Source: Pohlia nutans (Eukaryota > Streptophyta > Bryopsida > Bryales > Mniaceae). Taken from it: a DNA stretch of 64,000 nucleotides. Of this stretch, positions 22,256 through 34,653 are shown piece after piece. The stretch spans positions 23,794,072-23,858,071 of the forward strand of contig CM040097.1 in the NCBI GenBank assembly GCA_022496805.1, given 5' to 3'. A model generated the notes under the pieces. It worked only from the letters and a program-made list of their open reading frames with translations, was not told the DNA's origin and searched no databases. The number at the start of each line of letters is the position of its first letter. The stretch's first letter is position 1. The position numbers and the translations under genes were made by a program.

Positions 22256-24966
22256 ATTTCCTCTCGAGTTTCACATCCCAAGGAGCCTCCGGAATCTGCC
22301 AACCCGGATGAGAGTGAGGTCTCTCTTTGTGTCAAGCAGAAACAAGACTCCAACGCCGTCATCAACCGTCTTCGCATTCGGCCAATGGAGAAGTCTCGCC
22401 TTGGTATCCCTCTCTGCTATTTGCGAGTTCTCGCGTTGGTGGTATGGTACTTGGACTGCTCTAAGGGCAACATTCCTCCCTCAGAGAAGCCTTTGCATGC
22501 TTCTCTGAATGTTGAGGCTCCTTCGCAGATTGCTATGTACGAGCCCAAGGTGCAAGAGGAGTCGGAGAAGGAGAATTCCAAGGCTACCAAGGGCAAGAAG
22601 GGCAAGACCGTTGGTACTCCTTCAGCGACTTTAGCTTCTCAAACCACTATCTCCACCCGTTCTACTACGAAGGCTGCAGCGGAGGCTTCTGCCGCCCCTA
22701 AAGGCACCGTCATCGGTAGCCCCTCACTTCCTCTTGTCTTTGCTGCCCCTACACCTTCTCATAGCGCAACCACTGCCCCCGCCTTCACTCGCAAGAGGAA
22801 GGCTTTTGCTGCGGCTACCAGTGCCACTTCCTATGAGACTACCTCCACCTACACTCTCATTGAGATTGTGTACATGGGGGACCTCATGGATCATTACACC
22901 GCTACCAAGACCCGCCACGAGGCCTACCTCCGGATTGAAGAGTTCTTTGTCAAGGTAAGAGTGCAGTACTTTCACATTTTATTTTATTTTTGTTCATTCA
23001 AGCATTCCTCTACCTTTCTTGACAATGTTCTTTGCTTTGTAGGTTAGAGCCGGGTGGTCTCGCTCCAACACAAGGAAGCCCAAGTCACATTCCGGCATTG
23101 AACTCATCTTTGCAGATGTTCCGGAGAACCTTCAGTGCCCGCCATCTCCACCTTCCCATACGACATCCCCATGTGGAACCGCCGTGGTGAGCACTACATG
23201 GATGATCTCTTCACATATATATGTTTTGTCGGACGACTACGTCTCATCGCTGGCGTCTCGTTTGCACGTCGCCCGTGACGCGGAGATGTTTGATGAGACG
23301 ACTTCAGAAGACGTGACGATGTCTCGCTAAACATTCAAAATTTCTCAACAAATGTTCATGACGACGTCCTGGAGAACTGTGGGACGTCTACGTAGAAACG
23401 TCCGCGCGGCGACTTTCGTCATCACATATAACGCACTGATGTTTCTTATAGCGTGGTCACATCCTCGGAAACACCGTGAATTACACCATGTGAGCAAGTC
23501 CATGTCTCAGATGATGTGACGTTAGACGCGCTGACATCCGTGGAGACATTTGCGATGACACACCCACTCCCCACGTGCAGGGGACGAAGACGTACTTTAC
23601 GACATGCACATGTCAACTGTAACGTCGTTTGCCACATGGCGATGTCCAACAATACAAACATGAGACACAGTACGCGACGAGCCGTGACATCGGGGCGGAC
23701 ATCTCGCCGTCAGCGCGTGATGTCTCGCAAAACACATCCGTGTCCTCAGGGACGTCCTAGCGAACGTGACGGTAGCACGAAAACCACACAGACCTCTGCT
23801 GACGTGGCACGCCACGTCAGCATTTCCCTCCTCCACGTCAGTTTTTCCCGGGTCCACGTCAGATGTTCCCGCCTCCACGTCATAAATTGGCGGGCCAGCG
23901 TCCCCTTCCACGTCACCACACATTTGGATGAAGTTCATCGCCATGTGACACTGCCCGAAATTGTGCCGCTGATGTGCCGTCTACGTGGCACTGACGTGGC
24001 ACCATTTCTGCCACTCAAAATGGCCAAAAACATTTGGATGTCCACGCGTTCTCCGATACGTCACGGGACGTTTTCTCGTGTTACACGCGTTACTGCGTCC
24101 GCCCAATGTAAACGAAAACTTGTTCATGACGCCGGAGTCGTTTTTCAGAACATCACAAAAAACACGGGTTTCTTATAGTATATGCTGAAGATCACCTCCA
24201 CGACAACGGTGTCCTTGTGGTCATATACGCCGATGACCCCAAGATGCACCAGGAGATTCGTAGGTGGTGCAGGGAGGCTAAATTCACTATGGCAAGGGAC
24301 TGGTGGGGTGTCAATAACCTTCACCTTACGTCCGCTCAAGATTAGAAGATGTTTGTAAGTATTTTTCCTTCTCCACCTCATTTACTTCAATTTCCTTTCT
24401 CCTCTCTTCGTCACTAAGTATGCAGGTTTTATTTTTGTAGACAAAGCGTTTTTTTATCAAGGTTCTTGTGCCCCTCCGCTCCTCTCTCACCATGTATGAG
24501 GCCACAGAATTCTCGAAGTTGGGCTTCTCACTTGAGAAGGATTCCCTCTTTCACAACTTCACGGATGAGGATACTCAATTCCTCAAGGATAGCAAAGTGG
24601 CATGGAGAGGGGCTTGAAAGAAGCACAAGGAATTCTTGAGCATCATCATCCACACTCTCACCCGAAGGCACGACATTGTCTTGGATTGGCACACGGCCAC
24701 AAATTTCTCCCTTACCTTCTTTCCATTGTCTTTGTTCTTCATTTCTTGCTTTTACATGGTTTTGTTTTTCTCATTCAATTTTTTTCCTTCTAGGTGCTTC
24801 CGTTACTGCGTGCCGTTTGGGTAAGCGCCACATCGTGGCGTTGGAGGCAGACACGGAGGTCTTTGAGGCTATCCTTCGGCCCATACGGGATTCGGAGCCT
24901 CCACCCGAACCTATTGTTGACCTCGACGACCCCGATTTAGACGAACCTCCTCAGAAGCTCGTATGA
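22256..24966 (+). pseudogene. Decayed permuted DNA amino-methyltransferase-like gene
   Basis: Exons can be traced at 22256-22954, from 23043 and from about 24182, 24442 and 24795. Order: a Lys/Ser/Thr/Ala-rich linker (KATKGKKGKTVGTPS); then GIELIFADVPENL, placed like motif IV (DPPY) of N4/N6 amino-methyltransferases; then MWNRRGEHYMDDLFTYI and DNGVLVVIYADDPKMHQEIR; then HTLTRRHDIVLDWHTATGAS followed by VTACRLGKRHIVALEADTEVF, matching the motif X-motif I block (VLDPFAGSGTT..AC..LGR..IGIE.D). Motif I lying C-terminal to motif IV is the order of permuted (beta-class) enzymes. The catalytic tetrad is altered (DVPE), a frameshift lies near 23130, a TGA at about 24617, a lost donor near 24713, and a 955-bp insertion splits it. 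The family assignment rests on motif pattern only. Confidence 0.55.
23224..24178. mobile_element. 955-bp GC-rich insertion with ACGT-core repeats
   Basis: Inserted between LFTYI and AEDHLHDNG codons of the methyltransferase-like remnant. TATATG occurs at both junctions (23218-23223 and 24179-24184), a possible 6-bp duplication, although the AT-run makes this uncertain. Composition is sharply more GC-rich than the surroundings and saturated with CACGTC/GACGT. CCACGTCA occurs five times between 23813 and 23920. TTTCTTATAG ends the element and also appears internally near 23444. No terminal inverted repeat is evident. The open frames on both strands look like composition effects. Confidence 0.55.
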
Positions 24967-25085
24967 TGCCACAGGCAATGTAAGTAAGTCGGTTTTTTCA
25001 CTTGGCACATCTATCATTGTTTATCTTCTTCTCTTTTCATTTCTTGCTAATGCTTATGCATTCTGTTCTGTTTCTTTGTGTGCAG

Positions 25086-25344
25086 AGTTTCACGGGCAAG
25101 CCCGATCCGTGTTCTCCATTCGAGCTTGTTTGGAAATCCTCTAAGGGGATTCGAATTGCCATCGTATGCTGTTGGGGTTGCCCATCAACAAGCAGTTGCA
25201 GCTTCACGACCCCCTCGTCGCACTCAAAAGGTTAATAGGGGTGTGTTAGGATATCTTGATGTAGAAGCTAAGCAGGGCAAGGATAGTGATGTTGAGAGGA
25301 GTCCTAGCCACTTATTATGCCTCCAGATTGTGGAGACTCGAACT
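25086..25344 (+). pseudogene. Possible coding exon, unknown
   Basis: After a TGTGCAG acceptor a frame reads SLFGNPLRGFELPSYAVGVA, then HQQAVAASRPPRRTQKVNRG and a charged tail. It could be a last exon of the methyltransferase-like element, since it follows QKLV-stop by only 120 bp. No domain recognised. Confidence 0.25.
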
Positions 25345-25349
25345 CCTTA

Positions 25350-26246
25350 TGTTTTAGGATTTTATATGAGTTTTTCGGTGTTGGTTTTATTTACATTAGA
25401 GTTCACAAGTCTCCTTGTACTATTTGCACTATTGTTGGTTTTAAATGATGACGTCAGCCCTAATTTAATTGTAAACCATACAAAAACTAAAATGCATCGA
25501 ATTTCATAAGTAATGCCGTTGAAAATCATTGAAAAACTATTACTTAGTTTTGAACTAGGATTTCCAGAATTTTAGCAAATTGGTGAACTTTGTTAAGTGA
25601 ATTGTCCTCATGGGCCTCCAAATTCTACGGATTTGGGGTCCTTTTCCTACAATTTTGGCTAAAAAACACCCAATGTCTGCGGTCATAGGCATTTTTCTAC
25701 CAAAAATGATTTCTAAAAATAAAAATCTCCACTCTTCAAACATTAGGAGAAAAATGGGGTCCCAAAGGGGCCCTGTAAGACAGCCCGTGGTAGGTGAACC
25801 GGCTGCCCAAGTACCCCTTTTTATGTAAACCCATTGGTGCAGTCGCTGCCCGCTGACAGCGTCGGAAGCCGCAGTGCTGGCAGTGTCCACAGTGTTGGCA
25901 GCGTTGGTTGGCGCGACCCACGGAACTGCACTGCTGGCAACCACGGTGGGACCATTGGTGCCCTTGTATAAAGTGCACGGTTTTGCCTAAAATTTTCAGC
26001 ACGTGCCAAAGGCAAGGACCCTTTTGTGACTACAGATTTCTCCTAATGCTCCGCTTTCTGCTCTACGCTCACACTACTAAGTTTCCCCTTTTGTTTGTAA
26101 CTGTAGAAGTCTGTTGGCGAATCAAAGACTAAGTAAATTATAGTACTGTACAGTGAGGCTCAATAAGTCTTGCAACTCCACTATGAAGTCCTTCAAGATT
26201 TTCATTTTTAATATCTTTTTAAGAAAATTCTATCAAAACTTTCCTA
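25350..26246. other. Intergenic, no gene seen
   Basis: AT-rich with a GC-rich patch at about 25780-25960 (GCCGCAGTGCTGGCAGTG-like short repeats). Frames there look like shadows of composition. No RNA or repeat family is recognised. Confidence 0.4.
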
Positions 26247-26794
26247 TTAACCCTTTCAGGCGCCTGCGTCCAGAATCTGGACGCCGAATGAATTTCAGCA
26301 GCTCGATTTCTGTAGGTACCGGATGTTTTTCATCCATTTTTATTTTTTTTCATTCTTGTGCTAGTTGAATACCATTTGTATGGTATGGATCTTCCAAATA
26401 AGATAATGTGAATTTTTGAAAAATTACAAAAGTGATTAATGTCAAGTTTCAATCTTAGTTCAAAAAGAAAGACCTTAAATATGATTTTCCATAGTAAGTA
26501 GAATCAAATAATGGAAACCATACCATCTCAAAGTACATGTCATTCTAATTTCATTACAATATTTTTAAAAAAAATTGTGTTAATTTTGGATTTTTAATTG
26601 AATTTCAAGAGAAAACCTTGCAAAATTACTTTAAAAATATTAATAATAAATATGATGAATCCAATCGTACAGATGTTATCTACACATTGACATTTACAAC
26701 TTTGTTTTGTACATCAACTCCATTTTCGTTTTTCATCAACCATTTTATAACAAGTCTTTGAAAACAGTGTTGAATCGGGACGTTAAAGGGTTAA
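26247..26794. repeat. TTAA-flanked MITE-like element, family F
   Basis: 548 bp, starting TTAACCCTTTCAGGCGCCTG and ending GGGACGTTAAAGGGTTAA. A related element lies at 35378-35917 in the same orientation, with shared ends (GCGCTTGCGTCC and GAATCGGGACGTTAA). Non-coding. Confidence 0.7.
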
Positions 26795-26939
26795 ATCTAT
26801 TGCTTTATGAAATCTTAACCAACATATAAAATTTCAATATCCAAAAATAGGAACTCCATTTTTGGCAAATTATTTTATTTGTTTTTCACGGCTATACATA
26901 TTAATTAATTGAAAAATAAACGTGATGATTTAAAAAAAT

Positions 26940-27340
26940 TTGATTGCACATGTATTTTGGAAACATCATTGTCCACATCTTTTGTATTACAAAAACTCAC
27001 ACTCTGCTTATGCCAAATCAAATGGAAGTTGTGATCCAGTTTGTGTATCGTGTGATTATGGCACTTCTACAGAATTTGACTTCATTCTAACTAGGGTTAT
27101 GTTTCAACATGACAACAATCCAAAGCATACGGTGAGGTCAGTGAAACAATGGCTATCAAGGCAACCATTTTGTCTATCGAAGGGGCTTGCTCAAACTTCC
27201 GATCTCAACCGCATAGAACATATATCTATGGGCACATTGAAATGGGAGCTCAACTATTATGCATCGCCTCCGAAAGATTTGGTACAATTGTGGAAGTGCG
27301 TGCTTCAAAGTTGCGAACCAAGCAAGCACTCCCGCTGAGT
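26940..27340 (+). pseudogene. Tc1/mariner transposase remnant
   Basis: The frame contains VMFQHDNNPKHTVRSVKQWL, then SDLNRIEH and LKWELNYYASPPKDLVQLW. This is the C-terminal half of a Tc1/mariner (DDE) transposase: the second catalytic Asp lies in HDNNPKHT and the final acidic residue in NRIEH. The usual WPAQSPDLNPIEHLW block is degraded to KGLAQTSDLNRIEHISM. The N-terminal DNA-binding region and the ends of the element are not seen, so it is a dead fragment. Confidence 0.75.
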
Positions 27341-27931
27341 GTACTAAGTTGTAGGAATTTATGCCATGCTAAATGCGGGCTGTTGTGTACGCTGAGGGGA
27401 AGCGGACGCCATTTTGAGTGCGTACTGCGTAGACACAAAGGTCAGTCAAAACCGAGTGAGTGGCTATGAGGGGTGTTGGTTTCGATTCTTACTGTTGAAA
27501 AGACAAAGTTAGGTTTGAATATTGGTATCACTGTGACCATACACAATCAGAAAAGGTTTTTTCCTCCGAATGATGCATCGGTTCGTGATGATAGTGTACC
27601 CAGAGTAACGGCACGGCACGGCTTTGCATTAGTACAATGACCGTGAACAGACTCAGTTGTGTGCGTCACTGTACTGTACTGTACTGTACAGTACTGTACT
27701 TTACATGCCTCCAGCCAATTCGCCCGTTTGTATTCGCAAGCAAGAGAGCTCTGCTCGACCTAGCTAGCTAGCTACTCCTTCAAGGCAGTCCGGCCTTGCA
27801 GGCTAGTCCTTCAAGGCACTTCCTGTCGGACTGATTATCGCACCACTGGCAGGCATACAGAAGTAAGTGCTTGCTTGCACCAGAACCAGCGCGTCACCCA
27901 AATTGGGCCCACAACCACTGCCCTCCAGTTC
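27341..27931. other. Sequence downstream of the P450 gene
   Basis: Holds the presumed 3' UTR of the minus-strand P450. A TACTG-based palindromic microsatellite lies at 27667-27702 (CTGTACTGTACTGTACAGTAC) and a CTAG repeat near 27760. No gene. Confidence 0.5.
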
Positions 27932-30900
27932 TTACGACCTGGCAACTTGCGGAATAATAATGGTGTCACGGGCCGCCTCGGACGGTATGCTTGATCCATT
28001 TGCATCTCTGTTCGTAACCTCGGGATTGTCAGCAGAGCTCGCAGTGCGCCTTCTTGCCACGGACATCACTAGTCCTGCGGCAGTGTGGATTGTGGCTCCC
28101 GTTGTCATTTCCACCTGCCAGCCACAAGAAAATCCCGTCCGTCAGCACCCCTCGGCGACACATACCCTCCACGGCCCGCGCACGTTCACGAATACATACA
28201 TACATACATACATACATGAACCCCGTGACTGGGGAAAAAGCTCTTGATTGATCTAGTTTTTCTTTTACTTATTTTATTCTTACTTTATATTTCATACACA
28301 GGGCGCAGCTCCTAGACTCTTGATGAAGCAAGAGAACATACATACATGCAAACAAACAGAAGGTGCGACTTACAGGAGGTGCTCCCGGAGCGATTGAGAA
28401 ATCAAACCGTCGTACAAGCATGGCGAGTGCTGTTACCACCTGTGACAGAAACAGCATTACTTACTTGCCTGAGATTCCAGCGCCAACGTTATTCACAACC
28501 ACCCCCCCCCCCGGCAACTTTACGACATCAACCATCTCCATTCCTTGGCAGTTCTAGCACCTCGTAGCATTAGGCGGGTTGGTTCTCTGTACCTCAAATG
28601 TGGCGAACATGTCACCAAGGCATTTCCGTGGGCCTCCACCAAAGGGCAAATATCTATCCAATACCACATTCATACGTAAGATCTCCGGAGCCATCAAATA
28701 ACGTAAAACCCACCCACCCATCCATTCTAAGCCTACTAAAACCTCACTCTTTGAGCCCCAGAAACACTACCTGTAATCCTGATTCACTTCTGTTGGATCT
28801 GCACCATCTAATGGCCATCGCTCAGGCATGAAGGATTCTGGATTTTCCCACAATTTTGGAGATCGATGGATATTCCACGTTGAAATGAAAATGTCTTCAC
28901 CCCTGCCAGAAGGTACAATCAAAAGTGATTGCCTGATACGTCATGCAGCTAACTAACATCCTGGTAATATTAGGGCATCTGAACGTTGACCGAAGCCATG
29001 GCTGCAATAACCAGGAAACAACAAGACTGTATTTCAGATTTCGATTTTCACAGTGATAATTTCAACGCAGGGAGAGCTAGTTCCAGTAGCTGAAACGCAA
29101 GAGGCCCGCAGATACAATTTTCATACAAAAGATCACTGAATAGAGATATTCTTGAGCACACTTACTTGTTGATACGATATTTCCCCAGCATATCACTGTC
29201 CAGTGATCTTCGAATTAAAACTGGCGGTTGGGGATACAGGCGCAGTGACTGCCACGACCGTTGATCAAACTCATCAGAGAGAATATGTGAAAGGCAAAAA
29301 GTGACATCCACTATCAAGAGGGTATCCAGAGTGTTTTGTGGGCAGAAAAAACTTGCGGCAACTTCTTGCCATTGTCAACAACCTGTCTACAGTTGGCATC
29401 GTCAAGTTACTCACCTCATTGATGACCCTGGTTGTGTATCTTAACTTTTTCATATCTTCGACGGTTGGAGATCGGTCTGCTAACACTCTATCCACCTGTT
29501 ACAGTGAACTTCAGCCTCAAAAGTGTGCCTAATGCTTCGTGAGGGCCATATGTTATGCAGAACTACTGCTTTCTATCACCTCATGGTCTGTAACGTGTTG
29601 ATAACACGCAGATCACATTGTGATTAATGATGTCCATAAATCAATGAACCACAGTCTCATTCCCTACGGTTCACATTAATTGGCTACAGTTGAATTTGAC
29701 GAATAGAACTCACCTCCTCTTGAAGTTTTGTCAACACACCAGGATTCTGTAAAATCAAAGAACAAGATGAATCAAGATATGATAAAATGCAATTGCAAGC
29801 CTCTCGTACTTGGAGAAAAGATCACATGAACAACTTGAATACGCAACCTGCAATCTTAATTCGAATGGATTAAATTTAAGATTGAACTGAAACACAACAC
29901 ATGAACCTTCTATCTGATGTGCAGCATTTGACTAGTGCAGAGCAAACCTGGGCTAGGAGGTAGAATGTCCAAGTCAGCACAGCAGCAGAAGTTTCATGAC
30001 CAGCAATTAACATGGTCATCAAGTCATCCCGAAGTTGCTTGCTAGATACCTGATACGCACAAACCACAAGCTTAAATATGCAGCGTGTCTTCCACTTCAG
30101 GAAGTTCATTTGAGAAAATGAACTGGTAGTAATGGTGATAAGCTAATAAATAAATAGTACACATTTTCCAATTCCCAGGTTACCCAAATCAATAAAAATC
30201 TTTAAAAAAAAAATAATAATGTTCAAGTGAGTTTTAAGGAAAAATTTAGCACATCATGAGCAAACCCTGCCCATAATACTGGTAAACACCAGAATAATTT
30301 TTAAGTACACGCAACACTGATAGTGGATATGATGGAGTTTCACTTGATTCCACGAAGTATTACAAAACAAGCCAATGAGAGCATGACAACATGTCATGCA
30401 TTTCAGTAATTAGCCCCTTAGAGGTGGACTTAAGAAAATCTCTCCACAAGGGTAGGACAACGGAACATATCTGATTTTTAACCTTTAATATCTTACACGC
30501 TTTTTCACCAAGTGAAATAAATATGTACTCTATCTTGTAGTACATCTTAAGAGGATATTAAAGGACTTAACTCCAAGAGGTTTGTACACTATGAACAATG
30601 TGCCAATTAGATGGTTCGTAAAATCTTGTAACAGATTCCAACTATTTGGTTGTATAAAGAACATACCTCATCGCCAGCAGCCAGCAAGAAATGAAGAATA
30701 CTAGGATCCCGATCATTCATATACTCATCTTCAAACTGGACGTCTTCCTCCTCCACCATTCGCTGCGTGCATAGGAGCATTTGTCATGAAATTGACACAT
30801 TTCTATAATTCGCCAATTAAATGTGTGCAATGTGACTACAGTGCTATGAGACATACGGCTGAGTGAAAATGAATTGAAACTCAACGAGCTCACAATAAGT

Positions 30901-33490
30901 AATGCCTGGACCACAATTGTTCATATTGTAAGACTAAATTGGAGTAATTGCACACCTTGCATGTCGCAATCAAGGTGTCCAGGATTCCATTGATCAAATT
31001 CAGAGCCTTTGTTACTTTCTGCTGTCGTGGTACAATAGCTCTCAAAATCGGTATCTTCCAGTAAGGAAGAATGGCAGTGCTCCTTTCCTCTGCTTCTCTC
31101 AATGTTATGTACACAGCCTGTCAAATCAAAGAGGCCACGTTAACAGTGTGGTGAATGATACCGTATTCAGAACCGCAATACGAACCAATTGATTCCAGTT
31201 ATCAAATACGAGATGGTTGGCCCCAGTAGGGAAATTAAACAAACTAACCTCTACAATGCCAGTGTCATTTGTCAAGGAGTCAAATTCGTAGTTGAATACT
31301 GCTTTTCCTATAACATCCAAAGTCAATCTTGAGAAAAGTGATTCCATCTCCACATCCAATTTCCCAGCGGCTGCCTCATCTAATTTGTCGCATAAGCGTT
31401 GTGTGGCCCGCCCAAATAGCCCCATCATCGCAGCAACATACTGCACACTACAGCGTTCCCATCAATAAATAACGACCGAAGACCTTATTCATTTATCACT
31501 AAGGATGTGTTTAGAGATGTGTTCCAAAAGATGCACTCTATACAACCATTACCATTGCACAATTAGGAGTGCAAATTCATAAAATTTATATTTTGAGAAC
31601 GCTAAGGATGGGGGAAGGAGTTATAAATTGGTTTGAATCAATAATAATATATTACATTCTTTCAATGTGTAGATATTCATATTTGAAAATAAAAACTAGT
31701 TGAATTTTTCCCACCTTTAATATTGGAGTACGTCCCTTGTTGTGACCTCTACTAGGAAATTTGTAAAATTGGTTTTTAAACTTCAAATGAGAATGTTTTA
31801 GGAATGGCAGCATAATTCTAGTTCAAATTAAAGTTACCTTCATTTACATTCATTTTCTTTCTAGAGGTAATAAAATTTCATGGAATTGGGAGGAAATTAA
31901 GGTAATAGTAGTGAAGTCTGTTAGAAGTGCACGTTCAAGAGTACATGGATACCCGCTTTGGTTGTGAGCACTGAGTTCAGGTATCCATCGCACCAATAAA
32001 AGAACCTATATGTAGTCACTAAATATGCGATAGATTATTCCTATAATAATAATAATAATCAGAAGGCAGCTTTAGATCTAACATCAGGTAATCACCTTTC
32101 GATGCACAGCTGGGACAATGGCTCGACGACGCACACGCCACACTTCCCCATCTGCTGGTATGAGTCCAGTTCCCATTACAAATTCCAGAATCTCAGCTAG
32201 TATGCCCTGCGAAGCCAACACCACTTCCCATTATGTGACAATCTCCAGACAGCACATTCAACTACAAGTACAATTCAGAACTCTCTCAGATTGCCCCGAT
32301 AAGAACCAGCTTCATGCCGACACTGATATGACAATAGTCGATTCTGTGGTTACGCACGGCCTTATGATTACAAATCAGGGCGACGCATCAAAGCATGTAT
32401 AGTAGCGTCGCTACAATGAAAGTAACTTGTACCTTCGAGTAGCCCTTCGCATTGTCCTTCAGGATGTGTTTCGCCACCCGTGGGTCTGAAACAATAACAA
32501 ATGACTGCAACCCAACATATTAGCACAGCTGTCCCGCAGCCGAGAGAATGCTAAAACTTCCGATGAATGCTGTAATTCAGTCAGGTATTGCATGAGCCTT
32601 GGAGACACGGTACCTTGGGACCAAATGTAAGCCGAAAGACTCCTCCATAGATTTTGAACAGCTTGTACAGAGGTAAGAAAAACGGTTCGCCAACAATGGC
32701 ACCCACATCTCCACGCGATTCAGGCATCTTCTCAGCTTGTGCAGCTCGGCGCTGGGCTTCGAAATTGGCCAGCTGCAGAGCCATTGCGCGACCTGGCGCT
32801 CCAGCATTGCCGAGCAAGCCCCGCACGTTCTTCAGAATATCGATGCTGTATCCATCAAGCACATCTCAACAATTCAGCTCGGTGAGGAGGAGGGGCCATG
32901 TGCATACGAGACAGAATCGTTCCTCCGAATGTACAGGACAAGTAAGGTACTACTCCAGTGCACGTGCGAGGCATGCCAGAAACACGTACCGTGATTGCGA
33001 GACAGTGAATTCTCCGGAAGCAATGCGGGAGGCCAATTCTTGTTGTTTCTGCAGGACCCGTAAGCGCTCCTCTTCATCGGCGGCGTCGAGGTCGGGCTCG
33101 GACTTGTTGCCGCCATTGAGGGCGGCCCTGCAAAACCTAGCACGGGCGGGGCCCGTGACTAGCAGAGAGGGAAGAAAAGAAAGCAAGCAACGCATGAGGA
33201 GAGAGTGAGGGATGTAGGAGCAGCAAGGAACGCAAAGGACAGAGGAAAGAAGGAAGTGCAAAGAATTGAAGGGGTAGGAGAGGAGAGGACTGACAAGGTG
33301 AGTTGCGGGAGTTGGCGAGCAGGGGCAGGACATTGCGCAAGGAGAGGGGAGGCTGCGAGAAGGCTTTACGACAAGCGGAGGCATTAGGAGAAGACGGTGA
33401 AGCAACGTGGGCCGCCGTGAGCCAGGAGCTGGCTATGGTTGAAGGCAGCGAAGAAGCCATGGAGGCAGCCATCATGGCAGCCATGGCCAC
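27932..33490 (-). CDS. CYP97A-like cytochrome P450, carotenoid beta-ring hydroxylase
   Basis: Plastid P450 of the CYP97 clade (closest in pattern to LUT5/CYP97A3), which hydroxylates carotenoid rings for xanthophyll synthesis. Sixteen exons in one frame give 656 aa: 33295-33490, 32990-33158, 32614-32845, 32433-32504, 32096-32206, 31249-31440, 30956-31117, 30667-30762, 29948-30049, 29714-29746, 29415-29495, 29166-29248, 28771-28902, 28593-28653, 28374-28439 and 27932-28114. The Ser/Ala-rich start looks like a transit peptide. [20 protein letters not shown] is clade-typical. Oxygen-binding AGHETS is at 426-431, ESLR (ExxR) at 482-485, PERW follows, and FGGGPRKC carries the haem cysteine at 565. 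The tail after VMSVARRR is about 40 residues longer than in LUT5 and Ser/Asn-rich. The first intron boundary is a phase fit. Exon 10 is only 33 nt. Other CYP97 subfamilies are less likely. Confidence 0.93.
28190..28217. repeat. TACA microsatellite
   Basis: ATACATACATACATACATAC, about six units, inside the last intron of the P450 gene. Confidence 0.9.
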
Positions 33491-34653
33491 AGCCTCCTAC
33501 GGAACTCAATTCTGCTGCGAGTGAGAGCTGAGCCGAGCAGAGGCCTGGCGCGCCAGTAAGGGGAGAAGGAGGAGGAAGGAAAGCATGAACAAAAGTTGGA
33601 GAAGAGAGAGCCAGCCAACAAGCAGGTATGGTACATGATCCATTCCACAAGTTAGTTTGTGGTACCTGCCCTGCCTGCTTGCCTGCGCGGTCTAAACTGA
33701 TAGTTACGGAGTAAGTTGAATAACTCGATTTTTTCAGGTCCAAAACTCAATACACTCATGTACTCCTGTAAGTATGTATCATTCGCTAGTGTCAAAAAAT
33801 ACAGTAAGGTAGGAAATGAAAAATCCCATCACAAACAAAGTTTTCAAAGGATCCAAAGTACATTCCTAAACCTTGGATGTAGAGCAAAATCAAGTGTATG
33901 ATATCTATTCTATGATGTATAGTGTTGCACGTACGTTCCCTACAACCATTTTGCTGCTGGTACTATTGTGCTACATTCTAGCATGGGGCAACCTAGTCTA
34001 CTATATAATCGGTTCATTGAATTTTGAGAAATTTAGTAGCACTATATTTCCATACTATTTACACACTTAGCAAAATAAATTTTATTCTATTCATCATTCA
34101 TCCACATAGACCATACTCAACACACAAACAATGCACGCCAAGAAGACTATATTCAAACCTCTTGAAATCTTGAACTTGGTGGCACATTTACTCTAATTGA
34201 TAATGTCATCAAATGAGATCTACTATTTGTGATAGAACACCTAATTGAGGGCCAATTTAGCTATGGACCAAGAGCCGTGACCAAGAAAAATGGATTATTC
34301 TCATAGTCACACTTCACAAAAATGCATTTTTTAAGCCTCTTAGATGTTTCACTAGGTGTAAACCAAATTTGAACAAGGAGGAATGACCATACACTAAAAA
34401 AGAGTGACCGACTTTTTTAATGTATGCCTATTTATAGTAATTTTGGGGAAAAAAAGGAAAGGAATTTTTTTAAATAGTAAAACGGCATTTTTCAACCACA
34501 GTCTCTTAGTTTCGCGGCAAGAGAGCCTTTTTTGTTTGATCGGTTGCAAAACAACTTGGACCATGAAACATTATTCAATAGGCCAGATTTAGGCCTTTTG
34601 GAGACCTCAATGTCTGTGGTCATTTTCCTTTTCTTCTGGTAGTGTAAACCACA
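33491..34653. other. P450 upstream region
   Basis: The first 150 bp are purine-rich on the plus strand (pyrimidine-rich in the sense of the gene) and presumably hold the 5' UTR and promoter. The remainder is AT-rich with no gene or recognised repeat. I do not see a reliable TATA box assignment. Confidence 0.4.

Noticed and set aside
23516..24178. 220-codon frame in the GC-rich insertion
   Set aside because: GC-rich repeat composition keeps several frames open on both strands. His/Arg-rich product without motif.
32654..33208. 184-codon plus-strand frame opposite P450 exons 2-3
   Set aside because: Antisense shadow of the conserved P450 coding sequence.
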